Of a stretch of 64,000 nucleotides of DNA, positions 7,868-15,917 are shown one piece after another. The translations under genes were made by a program, and so were the position numbers. The notes below the pieces were generated by a model. That model was not told the DNA's origin. It did not search any database and worked only from the letters and a program-made list of their open reading frames with translations. Source of the DNA: JAYYZW01 sp965217605 (lineage in GTDB: Bacteria; Pseudomonadota; Gammaproteobacteria; Ga0077536); NCBI GenBank assembly GCA_965217605.1, contig CBDCJB010000004.1, positions 186,001 through 250,000 of the forward strand, written 5' to 3'. The first letter of the stretch is position 1, and every line of letters begins with the position of its first letter.

Positions 7868-9730
7868 TTAGGGCGCGGGCAACAGTTCCGCGACGGCCGC
7901 GTCCATCGGTGCGTAATCCCGGCTGGCGTGGCGCGCCAGGCGCCGGGCTTCGTCCAAGTATTCACGCGCGGTATCGGTCTGACCCGCTTCCACTGCCCAT
8001 TCGGCGCTCAAGTACCAGGGGAATGGATCGCTCGGGGCCATTGCGGCAGCCTGAATCAACGCGGCCAACGCCGCCGGCGTCCTGCCCTGGCCATGATGCA
8101 GCATCGCGGCATAGACGTACGCACGATAGCGACGGGCTGCCGGCAACGGCCGCCTCGCTACGGCTTCGAGCGCCGAAATCAGTCGCGGTGTATTCACGGC
8201 GCATTGAGCGTCGAGCGCGTTGCGCGCGAGAAGGATCAGCGTCTCGACGGCGAAGTTACTCGGCTGCGGCGCATCGACGACCGCGGTCAAGACGCCTTCA
8301 GGACCACCTGCCGTTGTGCCGTCACACGCACATAGCACGCGCAATCGATGTATCCGCGCAGTCAGGTTGTCCATCCCGTTCAGCGTAGCGAGTGCCGCCT
8401 GAAATTCGCCGGTCACGGTGTGCCATTCCGCGAGCGTAACGCGCGCTCGCGTCGATTGCGGACCTGCTTCTGCAAAGGCCCGATAGAGTTGGCCCGGGTC
8501 GCCCCAATCCTGCGCTCGCAATGCAGTGGCACCGGCAAAAACGATGACAAACGCAGCGCCCGCGAATACGAGAAGGCGACGGTTATCGAGCTTATGCGCC
8601 GCCCAGGCAGCGATCAGAATGATACCGATAGCAGGAAGGTAGTTACGGTGTTCGTACATCAGATCGAGACCAAAGACACTAGACTCCAGCGCGTGTCCAG
8701 CGAAGAAGATCGCGATACCGAGCGATGGTACGGGTGCTTTTCGCCGCATTGCCCACGTAGCCGCGAGCGTTACGGCGATCGCCGACATCGCGGCGAGCGT
8801 ATCGGGTTCGTCGAACAGGCCTCGCGAAACCCGCATATCATCGTGATAAAAACCGAAGCTCGCAGTCCGTGGCGCGGCGATCCACCCCGCATAGGTCAAC
8901 AGTGCACGCGGCTGCGTAAGAAGGCGTTCGACGAGGCCAAAATCGCGCATTACGTAACCGGATAGCAACCGCGCGTCGATATCGCCGAAAAAGTATACGG
9001 CGCCGGCGCTATAAGGCAGGACGAAGCCCAACACGAACACCCATGATAGCCAGCGCGGACGCGCCCATTTGGGATCGGCAAAGACCGTAAGCTCCATGCA
9101 GACCAAATAAAGCGGTAGCAATACACCGCTTTCCTTGCTGAACGCAGCGAGCGGCATAAACAGAAAAAACGCTGCGCAGATAGCCACGCCACCTGCACGG
9201 CCCTCTGCGCAGGCGACGCGACCTGAAACGTAGGCGTACATGCCGATGACGCTGAACAAGGTAGCGAGCTGAGTCATGCGTTGCGCGGTGTACATCACTG
9301 TACTGACGTGCAGGGGATGAACCAGCCAGAGCAGCGCGCCGAATAGAGCAACCATGCGTGCGGCCGCAGGCTGGGCGCCATGTATCCGAAAGATCTGATT
9401 GAACAACGCGTAAATGACGAGTGCGATCGTCGCGTGTATCACGAGGTTCGTCGCTTTCCAATGCCACAGCGAATCACCGTTAAGGCTTGCGTTTGCGATA
9501 AACGTAAGCATTGCCAGCGGACGTCCGAGCAGTCCACTTTCAGTAAAGAGATACTCCAGCCAACCGTGCTCTAATGCGCCCGCTTCGAGAAGTGGCCCGA
9601 TAGTTTCCACATCGTCGAGCAACAATGGACCGTCAAGTGCGGGAAAGTAGAGGCCGAAGGCGATGGTAAACGCGCTGATCACTCCAACCAGCGCGGCGAG
9701 CATGGGCGCCCGCACGAGGCTAAACATCAT
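7868..9730 (-). CDS. TMTC-like polytopic GT-C protein with TPR-like C-terminus (second of tandem pair)
   Basis: A 620-residue membrane protein, paralogous to its upstream neighbour. From the start chosen (ATG ATG at 9730/9727) it opens with one membrane helix followed by an acidic pair in GPLLLDD (residues 39-40), where GT-C enzymes carry their catalytic acid. It then shows RPLAMLTFIANASL, a NLVIHATIAL helix, HPLHVSTVMYTAQRMTQLA, FSKESGVLLPLYLV and YEHRNYLPAIGIILIAAW. This order matches the TMTC (DUF1736) O-mannosyltransferase architecture. The last 200 or so residues are helical TPR-like repeats (EWHTVTGEFQAAL; AWAVEAGQTDTAREYL style). It overlaps the upstream gene by 11 bases. A longer frame from 9916 only shadows the neighbour. 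The substrate is inferred to be the pilin. Confidence 0.8.
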   Translation of the reverse strand: MMFSLVRAPMLAALVGVISAFTIAFGLYFPALDGPLLLDDVETIGPLLEAGALEHGWLEYLFTESGLLGRPLAMLTFIANASLNGDSLWHWKATNLVIHATIALVIYALFNQIFRIHGAQPAAARMVALFGALLWLVHPLHVSTVMYTAQRMTQLATLFSVIGMYAYVSGRVACAEGRAGGVAICAAFFLFMPLAAFSKESGVLLPLYLVCMELTVFADPKWARPRWLSWVFVLGFVLPYSAGAVYFFGDIDARLLSGYVMRDFGLVERLLTQPRALLTYAGWIAAPRTASFGFYHDDMRVSRGLFDEPDTLAAMSAIAVTLAATWAMRRKAPVPSLGIAIFFAGHALESSVFGLDLMYEHRNYLPAIGIILIAAWAAHKLDNRRLLVFAGAAFVIVFAGATALRAQDWGDPGQLYRAFAEAGPQSTRARVTLAEWHTVTGEFQAALATLNGMDNLTARIHRLRVLCACDGTTAGGPEGVLTAVVDAPQPSNFAVETLILLARNALDAQCAVNTPRLISALEAVARRPLPAARRYRAYVYAAMLHHGQGRTPAALAALIQAAAMAPSDPFPWYLSAEWAVEAGQTDTAREYLDEARRLARHASRDYAPMDAAVAELLPAP

Positions 9731-11615
9731 CAGGCGTGGACGTCGCGATGTGCTGCAGGCGGCGGCGCAAGGTCCGTTCGGTAAAAACCGACGCCCACGG
9801 CAGGGATTGTTGCACCTGCCTGGCAAGCTCAGCGGCTTCTCGCATCCGGCCGGCGCCGAACAGCGCTTCCGCCAGGCGCGCGCGGGTGAGGTAGGACGCC
9901 GCGGACGCCGCCGCAAGGTCCGTTAGCATGTCGAGCGCGGCATCCGGGTCGCCGAGTACGCGCATGTAGAAAACCGCGAGCCATTCGATGATATGGCGGC
10001 GCCCAAGCTCTGACAGCGTTGCATCGCCGAGCAAGGCGTGCGCGAGGTCGCGAACCGCGTCGGGTGCCTTAGTGCACACCCGGTAAGCCTGACATTTCAC
10101 GAATTCCTCAAAAACATCCATCTTCACCGATTCGCGCGGCACATGGGCGAGCTTTGCGATCACCTCCGCAATACGCGCGTCATCGTGTTCATCTACCGCA
10201 GTTTTAAGCAAGGCTGTGAGTGGTAGCGTCGGTATCGCGGCGAGGTCAAGGGCCCGCTCCATCGCTTCGCGGCCCTCCGCGCGCATCGTCGCATCATCGG
10301 TTAGTGCGCTGCGCTCGAGTTTAATGCGACCGAGTTCGTAGACAGAACGGGCGGACTTCGGATGATGTGCGGCTTGAAAAGCAATTTGCGTTTCGGGATC
10401 GGCCCAAATCGAGGCGCGGGATGCGGTTACCGACGCGAATACCGAAATCGCGAGAACCGCCGTCAGCGCACGACTGCCGCCCCACCGTACCCTTCCGAGT
10501 AATTCCGCGACGGCGATGACCGCGATCAACACGATACCGATCGACGGGAGATAGTTGCGATGCTCGTGCACGAGCTCGAGCGGATAAACCGTCGATTCCA
10601 GCACATGGCCGGCAAGGAACCACGCGATGCCGAATGCGACGTAGCGGCGCCCACTCAAGGCCGCCGCCGCCGCCAGTGCGCCCAGACCCGCGATCGACAG
10701 TATCGTCGTGGGCGGAACGAGCAATCCTTTTGAAACGGTTATGTCGTCATGGAACAGTGCGAAGTTCGACAGATCCGGCACGCAGATCAGGTGCAGGTAA
10801 AACATCAGGACCCGCGCTTCGGTCAGTACCCGTTCGACGGGGGAAAAGCTGCGGCCCGCGTACCCGGCGAAAACGATATCCGCCGCGCTGATCAGCATCG
10901 CGATACCCGCGATCGCCCCCACGGCGATTAAGCCGTAGTAAATCGATCGCAATCGAACGGTCGCCTGAAACCGAAACACGACGATTTCCACAACAAAAAT
11001 ATAGAGAGGGAGGAGTAGCGCCGTCTCCTTGGTCAGGATCGCGCATATGCCACAGCCCAACACGGCGCCCCACCAAATCCATAACACCTCCTGCTTTTCG
11101 ATCTGGCGTATTCGCAGTATCACGTAACCAAGCAGTGCGAGCAGCATCCAGGTGCTCGCCAGGCTCGTCATCCGCTGAGCGACGTATAGCACTGAAGTCA
11201 AGTTGATCGGATGCGCTGCCCACAGCGCCGCTATCACCCACGCCAATGCCGGCGCACGCGTCGCACAAGATGGCGTCAATACGGGAAGGATACGGCGCAC
11301 GACGATCAGGAGAAGTACGGCATTGGCCGCATGGATCGCGATATTCGTCAATTTGAACGGTATCGGGTCCAATCCCGTGAGGGTGCGATTGACTGCGAAT
11401 GTGAGCATCGCCAACGGGCGCCTGAACGGCCCCGAGTTGGACGAGAATGCGGCGTCCAGAAGTGCCCCGGGGCTGAGAGACGTCAAGGTAAGCGGGTCGT
11501 TTAATACGATCGAAAAGTAATCGTCGAAAACGAAACCGCCCTTCACGCCCGGGAGATAAATTGTGGCTGCAAGCAGCACCAGAAAAAGGTAGGCGGGTGC
11601 TGATCTCAGCGCCAT
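9720..11615 (-). CDS. TMTC-like polytopic GT-C protein with TPR-like C-terminus (first of tandem pair)
   Basis: A 631-residue membrane protein directly downstream of pilA. One N-terminal helix leads to GGFVFDDYFSIVLNDP (D31-D32), which strongly recalls the VFDD...I..N.D signature of eukaryotic TMTC O-mannosyltransferases. FRRPLAMLTFAVNRTLTG, NIAIHAANAVLL, AAHPINLTSVLYVAQRMTSL, TKETALLLPLYIF and VHEHRNYLPSIGIVLIAV follow. About eleven membrane segments are followed by roughly 200 residues of TPR-like helices. Known TMTC proteins transfer mannose from a dolichol carrier to serine/threonine on cadherins; no such role is proven for bacterial relatives. Start ATG at 11615 lies 77 bases after the pilA stop, behind a strong terminator, so expression probably depends on read-through or a local promoter. 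Confidence 0.8.
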   Translation of the reverse strand: MALRSAPAYLFLVLLAATIYLPGVKGGFVFDDYFSIVLNDPLTLTSLSPGALLDAAFSSNSGPFRRPLAMLTFAVNRTLTGLDPIPFKLTNIAIHAANAVLLLIVVRRILPVLTPSCATRAPALAWVIAALWAAHPINLTSVLYVAQRMTSLASTWMLLALLGYVILRIRQIEKQEVLWIWWGAVLGCGICAILTKETALLLPLYIFVVEIVVFRFQATVRLRSIYYGLIAVGAIAGIAMLISAADIVFAGYAGRSFSPVERVLTEARVLMFYLHLICVPDLSNFALFHDDITVSKGLLVPPTTILSIAGLGALAAAAALSGRRYVAFGIAWFLAGHVLESTVYPLELVHEHRNYLPSIGIVLIAVIAVAELLGRVRWGGSRALTAVLAISVFASVTASRASIWADPETQIAFQAAHHPKSARSVYELGRIKLERSALTDDATMRAEGREAMERALDLAAIPTLPLTALLKTAVDEHDDARIAEVIAKLAHVPRESVKMDVFEEFVKCQAYRVCTKAPDAVRDLAHALLGDATLSELGRRHIIEWLAVFYMRVLGDPDAALDMLTDLAAASAASYLTRARLAEALFGAGRMREAAELARQVQQSLPWASVFTERTLRRRLQHIATSTPDDV

Positions 11616-11631
11616 AACTCAAACGAAATTC

Positions 11632-11665
11632 AAAAAAAAAGCACGCTGCGTTTCCGCAGCGTGCT
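11632..11665 (-). terminator. Rho-independent terminator of pilA
   Basis: On the minus strand a perfect 11-bp stem AGCACGCTGCG / CGCAGCGTGCT closes a GAAA tetraloop and is followed by a run of eight T. It starts 27 bases after the pilA stop. It should end most pilA transcripts and reduce flow into the two GT-C genes, a usual device for keeping pilin messages abundant and stable. Confidence 0.93.
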
Positions 11666-11691
11666 CTGTTGTATCGATGACTATCGAGCGA

Positions 11692-12108
11692 TCAACGACA
11701 GGACGATGGACGATACTTAGCTTCGAGGTTGCCGCCGGTGCAATTCCACACAACCTTACCGGCTGCGGTGGTCGGCGTGAGAATAATAGTCGAGCCTGCA
11801 ATCTGCGCAGTTGACATGACGACCGAGATGGCGCCCGCGCCGGTCACGGTGACATTGTCGACGGAATTACCGCTGATTTCTTCTGATAGCGCCATACCGG
11901 CCTGCGTGTTATTGCCCGGGAGCGTGCCGTTGCTGGCAAAGTATTCCGAAATGGCGGTCTTGCCGGCCGAAGCCAAGCTCAAGCCTTCGGTGACCTTGGC
12001 GCGAATGGTGTAGTCCTGATAAGCAGGAATAGCTACCGCGGCCAGAATGCCGATGATCGCGACAACGATCATGAGCTCGATGAGCGTAAAACCTTGTTGT
12101 TTCTGCAT
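11692..12108 (-). CDS. pilA: Type IV major pilin PilA
   Basis: A 138-residue type IVa prepilin. The start at 12108 gives the canonical short leader MQKQQG, cleaved before F of FTLIELMIVVAIIGILAAVA, with glutamate at mature position 5. An AGGAG ribosome site lies 7 bases upstream; the in-frame ATG 18 bases earlier lacks one. The globular part is rich in Ser/Thr. The C-terminus holds the disulfide loop, with two cysteines 13 residues apart (NCTGG ... SSCR). Serines sit at the very C-terminus, where some Pseudomonas pilins are glycosylated. It is flanked by a sigma-54 promoter upstream and a strong terminator downstream. The order pilS-pilR-pilA implies control by its neighbours. Confidence 0.97.
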   Translation of the reverse strand: MQKQQGFTLIELMIVVAIIGILAAVAIPAYQDYTIRAKVTEGLSLASAGKTAISEYFASNGTLPGNNTQAGMALSEEISGNSVDNVTVTGAGAISVVMSTAQIAGSTIILTPTTAAGKVVWNCTGGNLEAKYRPSSCR

Positions 12109-12225
12109 GTGACGTCTCCTATTCAAAACGACTCGTCAGTGCGGCGCTCGTACCGATAGGGCTCCGCGCCAGTTTAAATTCCAGTGGACCGATGACGTGG
12201 GCCCAGTGTCTGCTGGAGCTTAGTG

Positions 12226-12240
12226 GCAGAAATTGTGCCA
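12226..12240 (-). promoter_or_regulatory. Sigma-54 (RpoN) promoter of pilA
   Basis: Minus strand reads TGGCAC-AATTT-CTGC, with the -24 GG and -12 GC dinucleotides at the required spacing. The match to TGGCACN5TTGC differs at one base. It lies about 118 bases upstream of the pilA ATG, leaving an untranslated leader of roughly 105 bases. PilR, an RpoN activator, is encoded immediately upstream. Confidence 0.85.
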
Positions 12241-12348
12241 GTCCCACAAAATACCCGGCAAACCCGCGGGGAACGCGCGATCAGAGCCGAATTGAAACGA
12301 CGCCAGCCCCCTCATTCGGGTGACCGCTCAACGCCCGCGCGTCAGAAA

Positions 12349-12365
12349 GTGACGCAATGCGTCAC
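12349..12365. repeat. Perfect palindrome after pilR (terminator or PilR enhancer)
   Basis: GTGACGCAATGCGTCAC is a 17-base perfect palindrome with one central base. It lies 7 bases after the pilR stop and about 110 bases upstream of the sigma-54 promoter. On the minus strand it is followed by TTTCT, so it could be a weak terminator of pilSR. Its distance from the promoter equally suits an upstream activator site. Spacing between half-sites is wrong for CRP/Vfr. The two roles cannot be separated from sequence. Confidence 0.5.
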
Positions 12366-12371
12366 CTACGG

Positions 12372-13700
12372 CTACTTGTCGATACCGAGCTTCTGTAAAC
12401 GGTAGCGTAACGCGCGAAAGCTGATCCCCAGCCGTTTTGCGGCCTGCGTTTTGTTCCAGCGCGTTTGCTCGAGCGCCTCGAGAATGCGTTGCCGTTCGAC
12501 TTCGTCGAGGTAACTCTGCAGTTCGCCATCGCCGTCCGTCCCGGCCGTGGCCGCCGCCGTGCGGCTGGCAACCGATAGCTGCAAGTCTGTCTGGTTAATC
12601 GTGTCCTGTTCGCACAGTGTCATCGCGCGTTCGAGGATATTTTCCAGTTCGCGGACGTTGCCCGGAAAGCCGTAGGCCTGCAGCGATTCTGCGGCGGCCG
12701 AATCCAGGCGCGGCGTCGGTATGCCGAATTCTTTGCTCCGAGACGCGAGAAAATGATCGACCAGCAGTGGAATGTCGTCGGTGCGCTCGCGCAGCGGCGG
12801 CACCGGGATCTCGATGACGTTGATCCGATAATAAAGATCCTGGCGAAATTCGCCCGCCTCGACCAAGTCAGCAAGATTTTTATGCGTCGCCGAGAGGACG
12901 CGGCAGTCGACCGCGTGCTCTTCTTCGACCCCGACCGGCCTAACGCGCTTCTCCTGAATCGCGCGTAACAATTTGACCTGCATCGATATCGGCAATTCGG
13001 CGACTTCGTCGAGGAACAAAGTGCCGCCATTCGCCGTCTGGAACAAACCCGGTTTATCCGCCACCGCGCCCGTAAAACTCCCCTTCTTATGGCCGAAGAA
13101 CTCGCTTTCCATCAGTTCGCCTGGAATTGCACCGCAATTCACCGGCACGAACGCCGCCTGCGCGCGGGCACCCTGTTCGTGGATGAGCCGCGCCACCAGT
13201 TCCTTGCCCGTGCCCGATTCGCCGCTGATATAGACGGGCGCCTGACTCCGTGCGAGCTTTGCAATCGTCTCCCGCAGCCGTTCGATCGCGGCTGACCCGC
13301 CGATCAAAGAGCGCGAACTGACTGCCGACGAACCGCCCAGTTTGAGCGCCTGTGACACGAGATTACGCAGGTCCGCGAGATCGACCGGTTTAGTCACGAA
13401 GTCGAAGGCACCGGATTTGAGCGCCGCGATTGCCGATTCCATGTTGCCGTGCGCCGTGATGACGGCGACCGGCATGCTCGGATAACGCCGCGCGACGTAT
13501 GCAACGAGGTCGAGGCCGTTGCCGTCCGGGAGTTTCATGTCGGTGAGGCACAAGTCGAACGAATCCGATCGCAGCATCGATTCGGCCTGCGCGATATCCG
13601 CGGCCGCCAGGCAATCGACATCCATACGGCCGAGCGTGATCGCGAGCAATTCACGGATATCCGGTTCGTCGTCGACGATCAATGCACGATGTTCGCTCAT
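12372..13700 (-). CDS. pilR: Type IV pilus response regulator PilR (NtrC family)
   Basis: A 442-residue sigma-54 activator. The receiver domain (1-120) has the acidic pair in LIVDDEPD and the phosphoacceptor D54 in LTDMKLPDG. The AAA+ domain (about 135-370) has Walker A GESGTGKE and the sigma-54 contact loop in the PilR form GSFTGA. The Fis-type helix-turn-helix at the end is NKTQAAKRLGISFRALRYRL. It overlaps the pilS stop by 4 bases (ATGA), so sensor and regulator are coupled. Its likely target is the RpoN promoter just downstream. Confidence 0.96.
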   Translation of the reverse strand: MSEHRALIVDDEPDIRELLAITLGRMDVDCLAAADIAQAESMLRSDSFDLCLTDMKLPDGNGLDLVAYVARRYPSMPVAVITAHGNMESAIAALKSGAFDFVTKPVDLADLRNLVSQALKLGGSSAVSSRSLIGGSAAIERLRETIAKLARSQAPVYISGESGTGKELVARLIHEQGARAQAAFVPVNCGAIPGELMESEFFGHKKGSFTGAVADKPGLFQTANGGTLFLDEVAELPISMQVKLLRAIQEKRVRPVGVEEEHAVDCRVLSATHKNLADLVEAGEFRQDLYYRINVIEIPVPPLRERTDDIPLLVDHFLASRSKEFGIPTPRLDSAAAESLQAYGFPGNVRELENILERAMTLCEQDTINQTDLQLSVASRTAAATAGTDGDGELQSYLDEVERQRILEALEQTRWNKTQAAKRLGISFRALRYRLQKLGIDK

Positions 13701-15325
13701 ACGTCACCAAAGCGCTGGTGTTTTTCCGGGTGCGCAAAGGTGATGCGAAACCGGCAACCGCCATCACGGCTCTCAAGCCTGAGCGACGCCTGATTCGATT
13801 CACACAGTTCACGAGCGATGTAGAGGCCCAAGCCTGTCCCCTGCGCTTCACCCGTGGCGAACGGTTCGAACAAGCGCTCGGCTATCGTATTGTCCAATCC
13901 AGGGCCACAATCAACGACGTCGAGAAAAGGGCGGCCATTGGTTTCGGCCAGGCCCGCTTCAAAAATCAAACGCGGCGCCGCGTGACTGTAACGCAAGCCG
14001 TTCTCGCACAAGTTCCACAACACTTGGTGCAACTGGCTCTTGTCCATCGTTACGATGACCGGGTCGTTCAGCCACTTGAATTCGAGGTCTGTATCAGCCA
14101 GCGCAAAACGTTCTTGAAGCTCTTCGCGAAGGTGCTCGAGCCAGGGCCGCAGATCGAAACTTTCAGAAACCACGTCACGTCGCCGTCCGATCGTGAGGAT
14201 ATTTTCGATGATCGAATTAACGCGCTGCGTGTGCTCCGCAATAATGTCCGTCAAGCGCCGGTCCTGCGGGGACATCTCGGGTGACTCGGAGAGCAGTTGA
14301 CCGGCGTGGCTGATCGCGCCCAACGGGTTGCGTATCTCGTGTGCGATACCGGCCGTCAAGCGTCCCAAGGAGGCCAGCTTCAGCTGTTGTGCCCGCTGGC
14401 GGGTTTCCGCCGCATCTTCGAGAAAAACCAGGGTGCCTAATTGGCCGCGTTGCGCCGCGCCGAGCTCGGTAAAAGAAACCAAGGCGTTGATATTTCCGGG
14501 ACCGGTGATCGTGCTTTCCGGGTTTTCTCCGGTTGTGAGCCAGGAGCGGTAAGCCTGATGAATGGCGTCGGAAATTTCGCGGAGATCACTGGCCGGAACT
14601 TGCGTCCCACGCCCCAGGATTTCGGCCGCAGCATCGTTCAGCAACACCACGTTCGATGCCTCGTCGAGCACCATGATGCCGGCGCGCATGCGGTGCACGA
14701 TGTGCTCGTTCAAAAGCGACAGGTTTTCGATATCGACCGCGCGTTTGGCCGCCAATACTTCGCTTTCGCGAGCCCGCTCGGCCAACACCGACGCCAAGAT
14801 TGCCGTCCCGAAGCAGGCGGCCCCGAGTAATCCGGCCTGGGTATAGTTGGCGCTGGAATAGCCGAGGTAGAGCGTTCCGTATACGGTTTCGCCGAGAAAT
14901 GCAAAGCTCGCTAGCGCCGCGAAAAAGACCGACGCCCTGCCCGAAGCCAACAAACATGCACCGGCAACCGACACCACCAACAACATGCCGATACCGCTGG
15001 TTACCCCCCCGGCGGCATGCATCAGCAAGGTGATCGCAAGGATATCGACCAGCACCATCCCGTAAACCTGAAACCGGTACACGACGCGCTGCTGTTCGGC
15101 CGCGATTTGCGCAACGGCCGCCAGCCCTACATAAATCAGCGACGTGATCGTGAATAACCGCGCGTCCGGATCGGAAAGATTGGGGGGCATCTTTCCCGCC
15201 ATGCTGAGCACCGCGAACAAGCCCGAAATGACGATGCGGTAGAAATTAAAGTAGCGTAACGCGCCCCAGTTCGTATTCTCAGTACGCTGATAAACCTCCG
15301 AATAAACCGGCGCCGCAGCGACCAT
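13697..15325 (-). CDS. pilS: Type IV pilus sensor histidine kinase PilS
   Basis: A 542-residue sensor kinase. About six membrane segments lie in residues 28-185, followed by a PAS-like region (AGIMVLDEASNVVLLNDAAAE, near 215-235). The HisKA box is GRLTAGIAHEIRNPLGAIS with phospho-histidine H329. HATPase motifs follow: N box NLCENGLRYS, G1 DCGPGLD and G2 GTGLGLYIAREL. In Pseudomonas, PilS senses pilin in the membrane and controls PilR. The start ATG overlaps the stop of the PP0621-like gene by one base (TGATG). Confidence 0.95.
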   Translation of the reverse strand: MVAAAPVYSEVYQRTENTNWGALRYFNFYRIVISGLFAVLSMAGKMPPNLSDPDARLFTITSLIYVGLAAVAQIAAEQQRVVYRFQVYGMVLVDILAITLLMHAAGGVTSGIGMLLVVSVAGACLLASGRASVFFAALASFAFLGETVYGTLYLGYSSANYTQAGLLGAACFGTAILASVLAERARESEVLAAKRAVDIENLSLLNEHIVHRMRAGIMVLDEASNVVLLNDAAAEILGRGTQVPASDLREISDAIHQAYRSWLTTGENPESTITGPGNINALVSFTELGAAQRGQLGTLVFLEDAAETRQRAQQLKLASLGRLTAGIAHEIRNPLGAISHAGQLLSESPEMSPQDRRLTDIIAEHTQRVNSIIENILTIGRRRDVVSESFDLRPWLEHLREELQERFALADTDLEFKWLNDPVIVTMDKSQLHQVLWNLCENGLRYSHAAPRLIFEAGLAETNGRPFLDVVDCGPGLDNTIAERLFEPFATGEAQGTGLGLYIARELCESNQASLRLESRDGGCRFRITFAHPEKHQRFGDV

Positions 15326-15549
15326 CAGTCTGCTCCGTCCTGTTCGGCATGCGCCTTGGAACAGTACTCGAGCCCGTGATGGGAAATGCCTTCACCATGT
15401 GGGAAATACACGCCGCAATGCGCGCAGCGTGCCATTTTCGCCTCGATTTCGCGAGGCCGCTCAGTTCGATTGAGCATGACTTTCACGCGGCGTAGAACCG
15501 ATAGGACTACAAACAATACGGCAATGCCGATCAGGATTCGAATGAGCAC
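15325..15549 (-). CDS. PP0621 family small membrane protein
   Basis: A 74-residue protein with one N-terminal membrane helix (ILIGIAVLFVVLSVL) and a cytoplasmic tail with CAHCGVYFP and, later, a third cysteine in YCSKAH. This Cys-x2-Cys ... Cys/His pattern suggests a small metal site. It matches the PP0621 family of unknown function, which is often found next to pilS in Pseudomonas. It is the first gene of the pilSR unit and overlaps pilS by one base. Confidence 0.82.
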   Translation of the reverse strand: MLIRILIGIAVLFVVLSVLRRVKVMLNRTERPREIEAKMARCAHCGVYFPHGEGISHHGLEYCSKAHAEQDGAD

Positions 15550-15707
15550 GGATCAAACGACTCCAAAGCGAAACGGATGTGCGTGGCGTGCGGACTGCGT
15601 AGCGATGACAAAGTACGCGGGACGCGCCATACTTGATCTCCAAATTCCTGATATCAGATCCAAGGTGTATGTTCACCCGTGGCTCCCTCTGACTCAAGGC
15701 AGACCTT
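15550..15707. other. Gene-free stretch upstream of the MITE-like element
   Basis: Together with the element at 15708-15866 this forms the 368-base gap between the divergent PP0621-like gene and sucC. I see no supported gene, RNA or strong promoter in it. Promoters for both flanking units are expected here or in the 51 bases just before sucC. Confidence 0.6.
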
Positions 15708-15866
15708 GTGCCCTGTCCCGTAAATAACTTTCGTAATTGGCGGCGGATTTTTCGTCACTGGCAAGGCGCGACGACGCTTATGTGCGGGCTCTACACAAGG
15801 AGGAGCAACGCCGCCAGGGGCGAAAAAGGCGAGCCAAGTATGGAAGTTATTTACGGGACAGGGCAC
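15708..15866. mobile_element. MITE-like element with 23-bp perfect terminal inverted repeats
   Basis: The ends 15708-15730 and 15844-15866 are perfect inverted repeats of 23 bases, with core CCCTGTCCCGTAAATAACTT. The 159-base unit has no real open frame and internal partly complementary segments (GGCGGCGGATTTTTCG against CGCCGCCAGGGGCGAAAAA). Size, perfect ends and lack of coding are those of a miniature inverted-repeat transposable element. No clear target-site duplication is visible and no parent transposase is in the window. It ends 51 bases before sucC, so it may carry or disturb that promoter. Confidence 0.75.
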
Positions 15867-15917
15867 TAGCGGGGCCGATCACTAAATACGCTCCATGTAT
15901 CCGTTGAAGGGGGAACG

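Noticed and set aside
10747..11622. A 291-codon minus-strand frame overlapping the first GT-C gene
   Set aside because: Same strand but another frame; arginine-rich and lacking hydrophobic pattern, while the alternative frame encodes a coherent membrane protein.
12349..12365. CRP/Vfr site upstream of pilA
   Set aside because: GTGA and TCAC are 9 bases apart instead of 6, so it does not fit a CRP-type operator.
15654..15866. A 70-codon frame within the MITE-like element
   Set aside because: It is an accident of the terminal repeats and has no family match or ribosome site.
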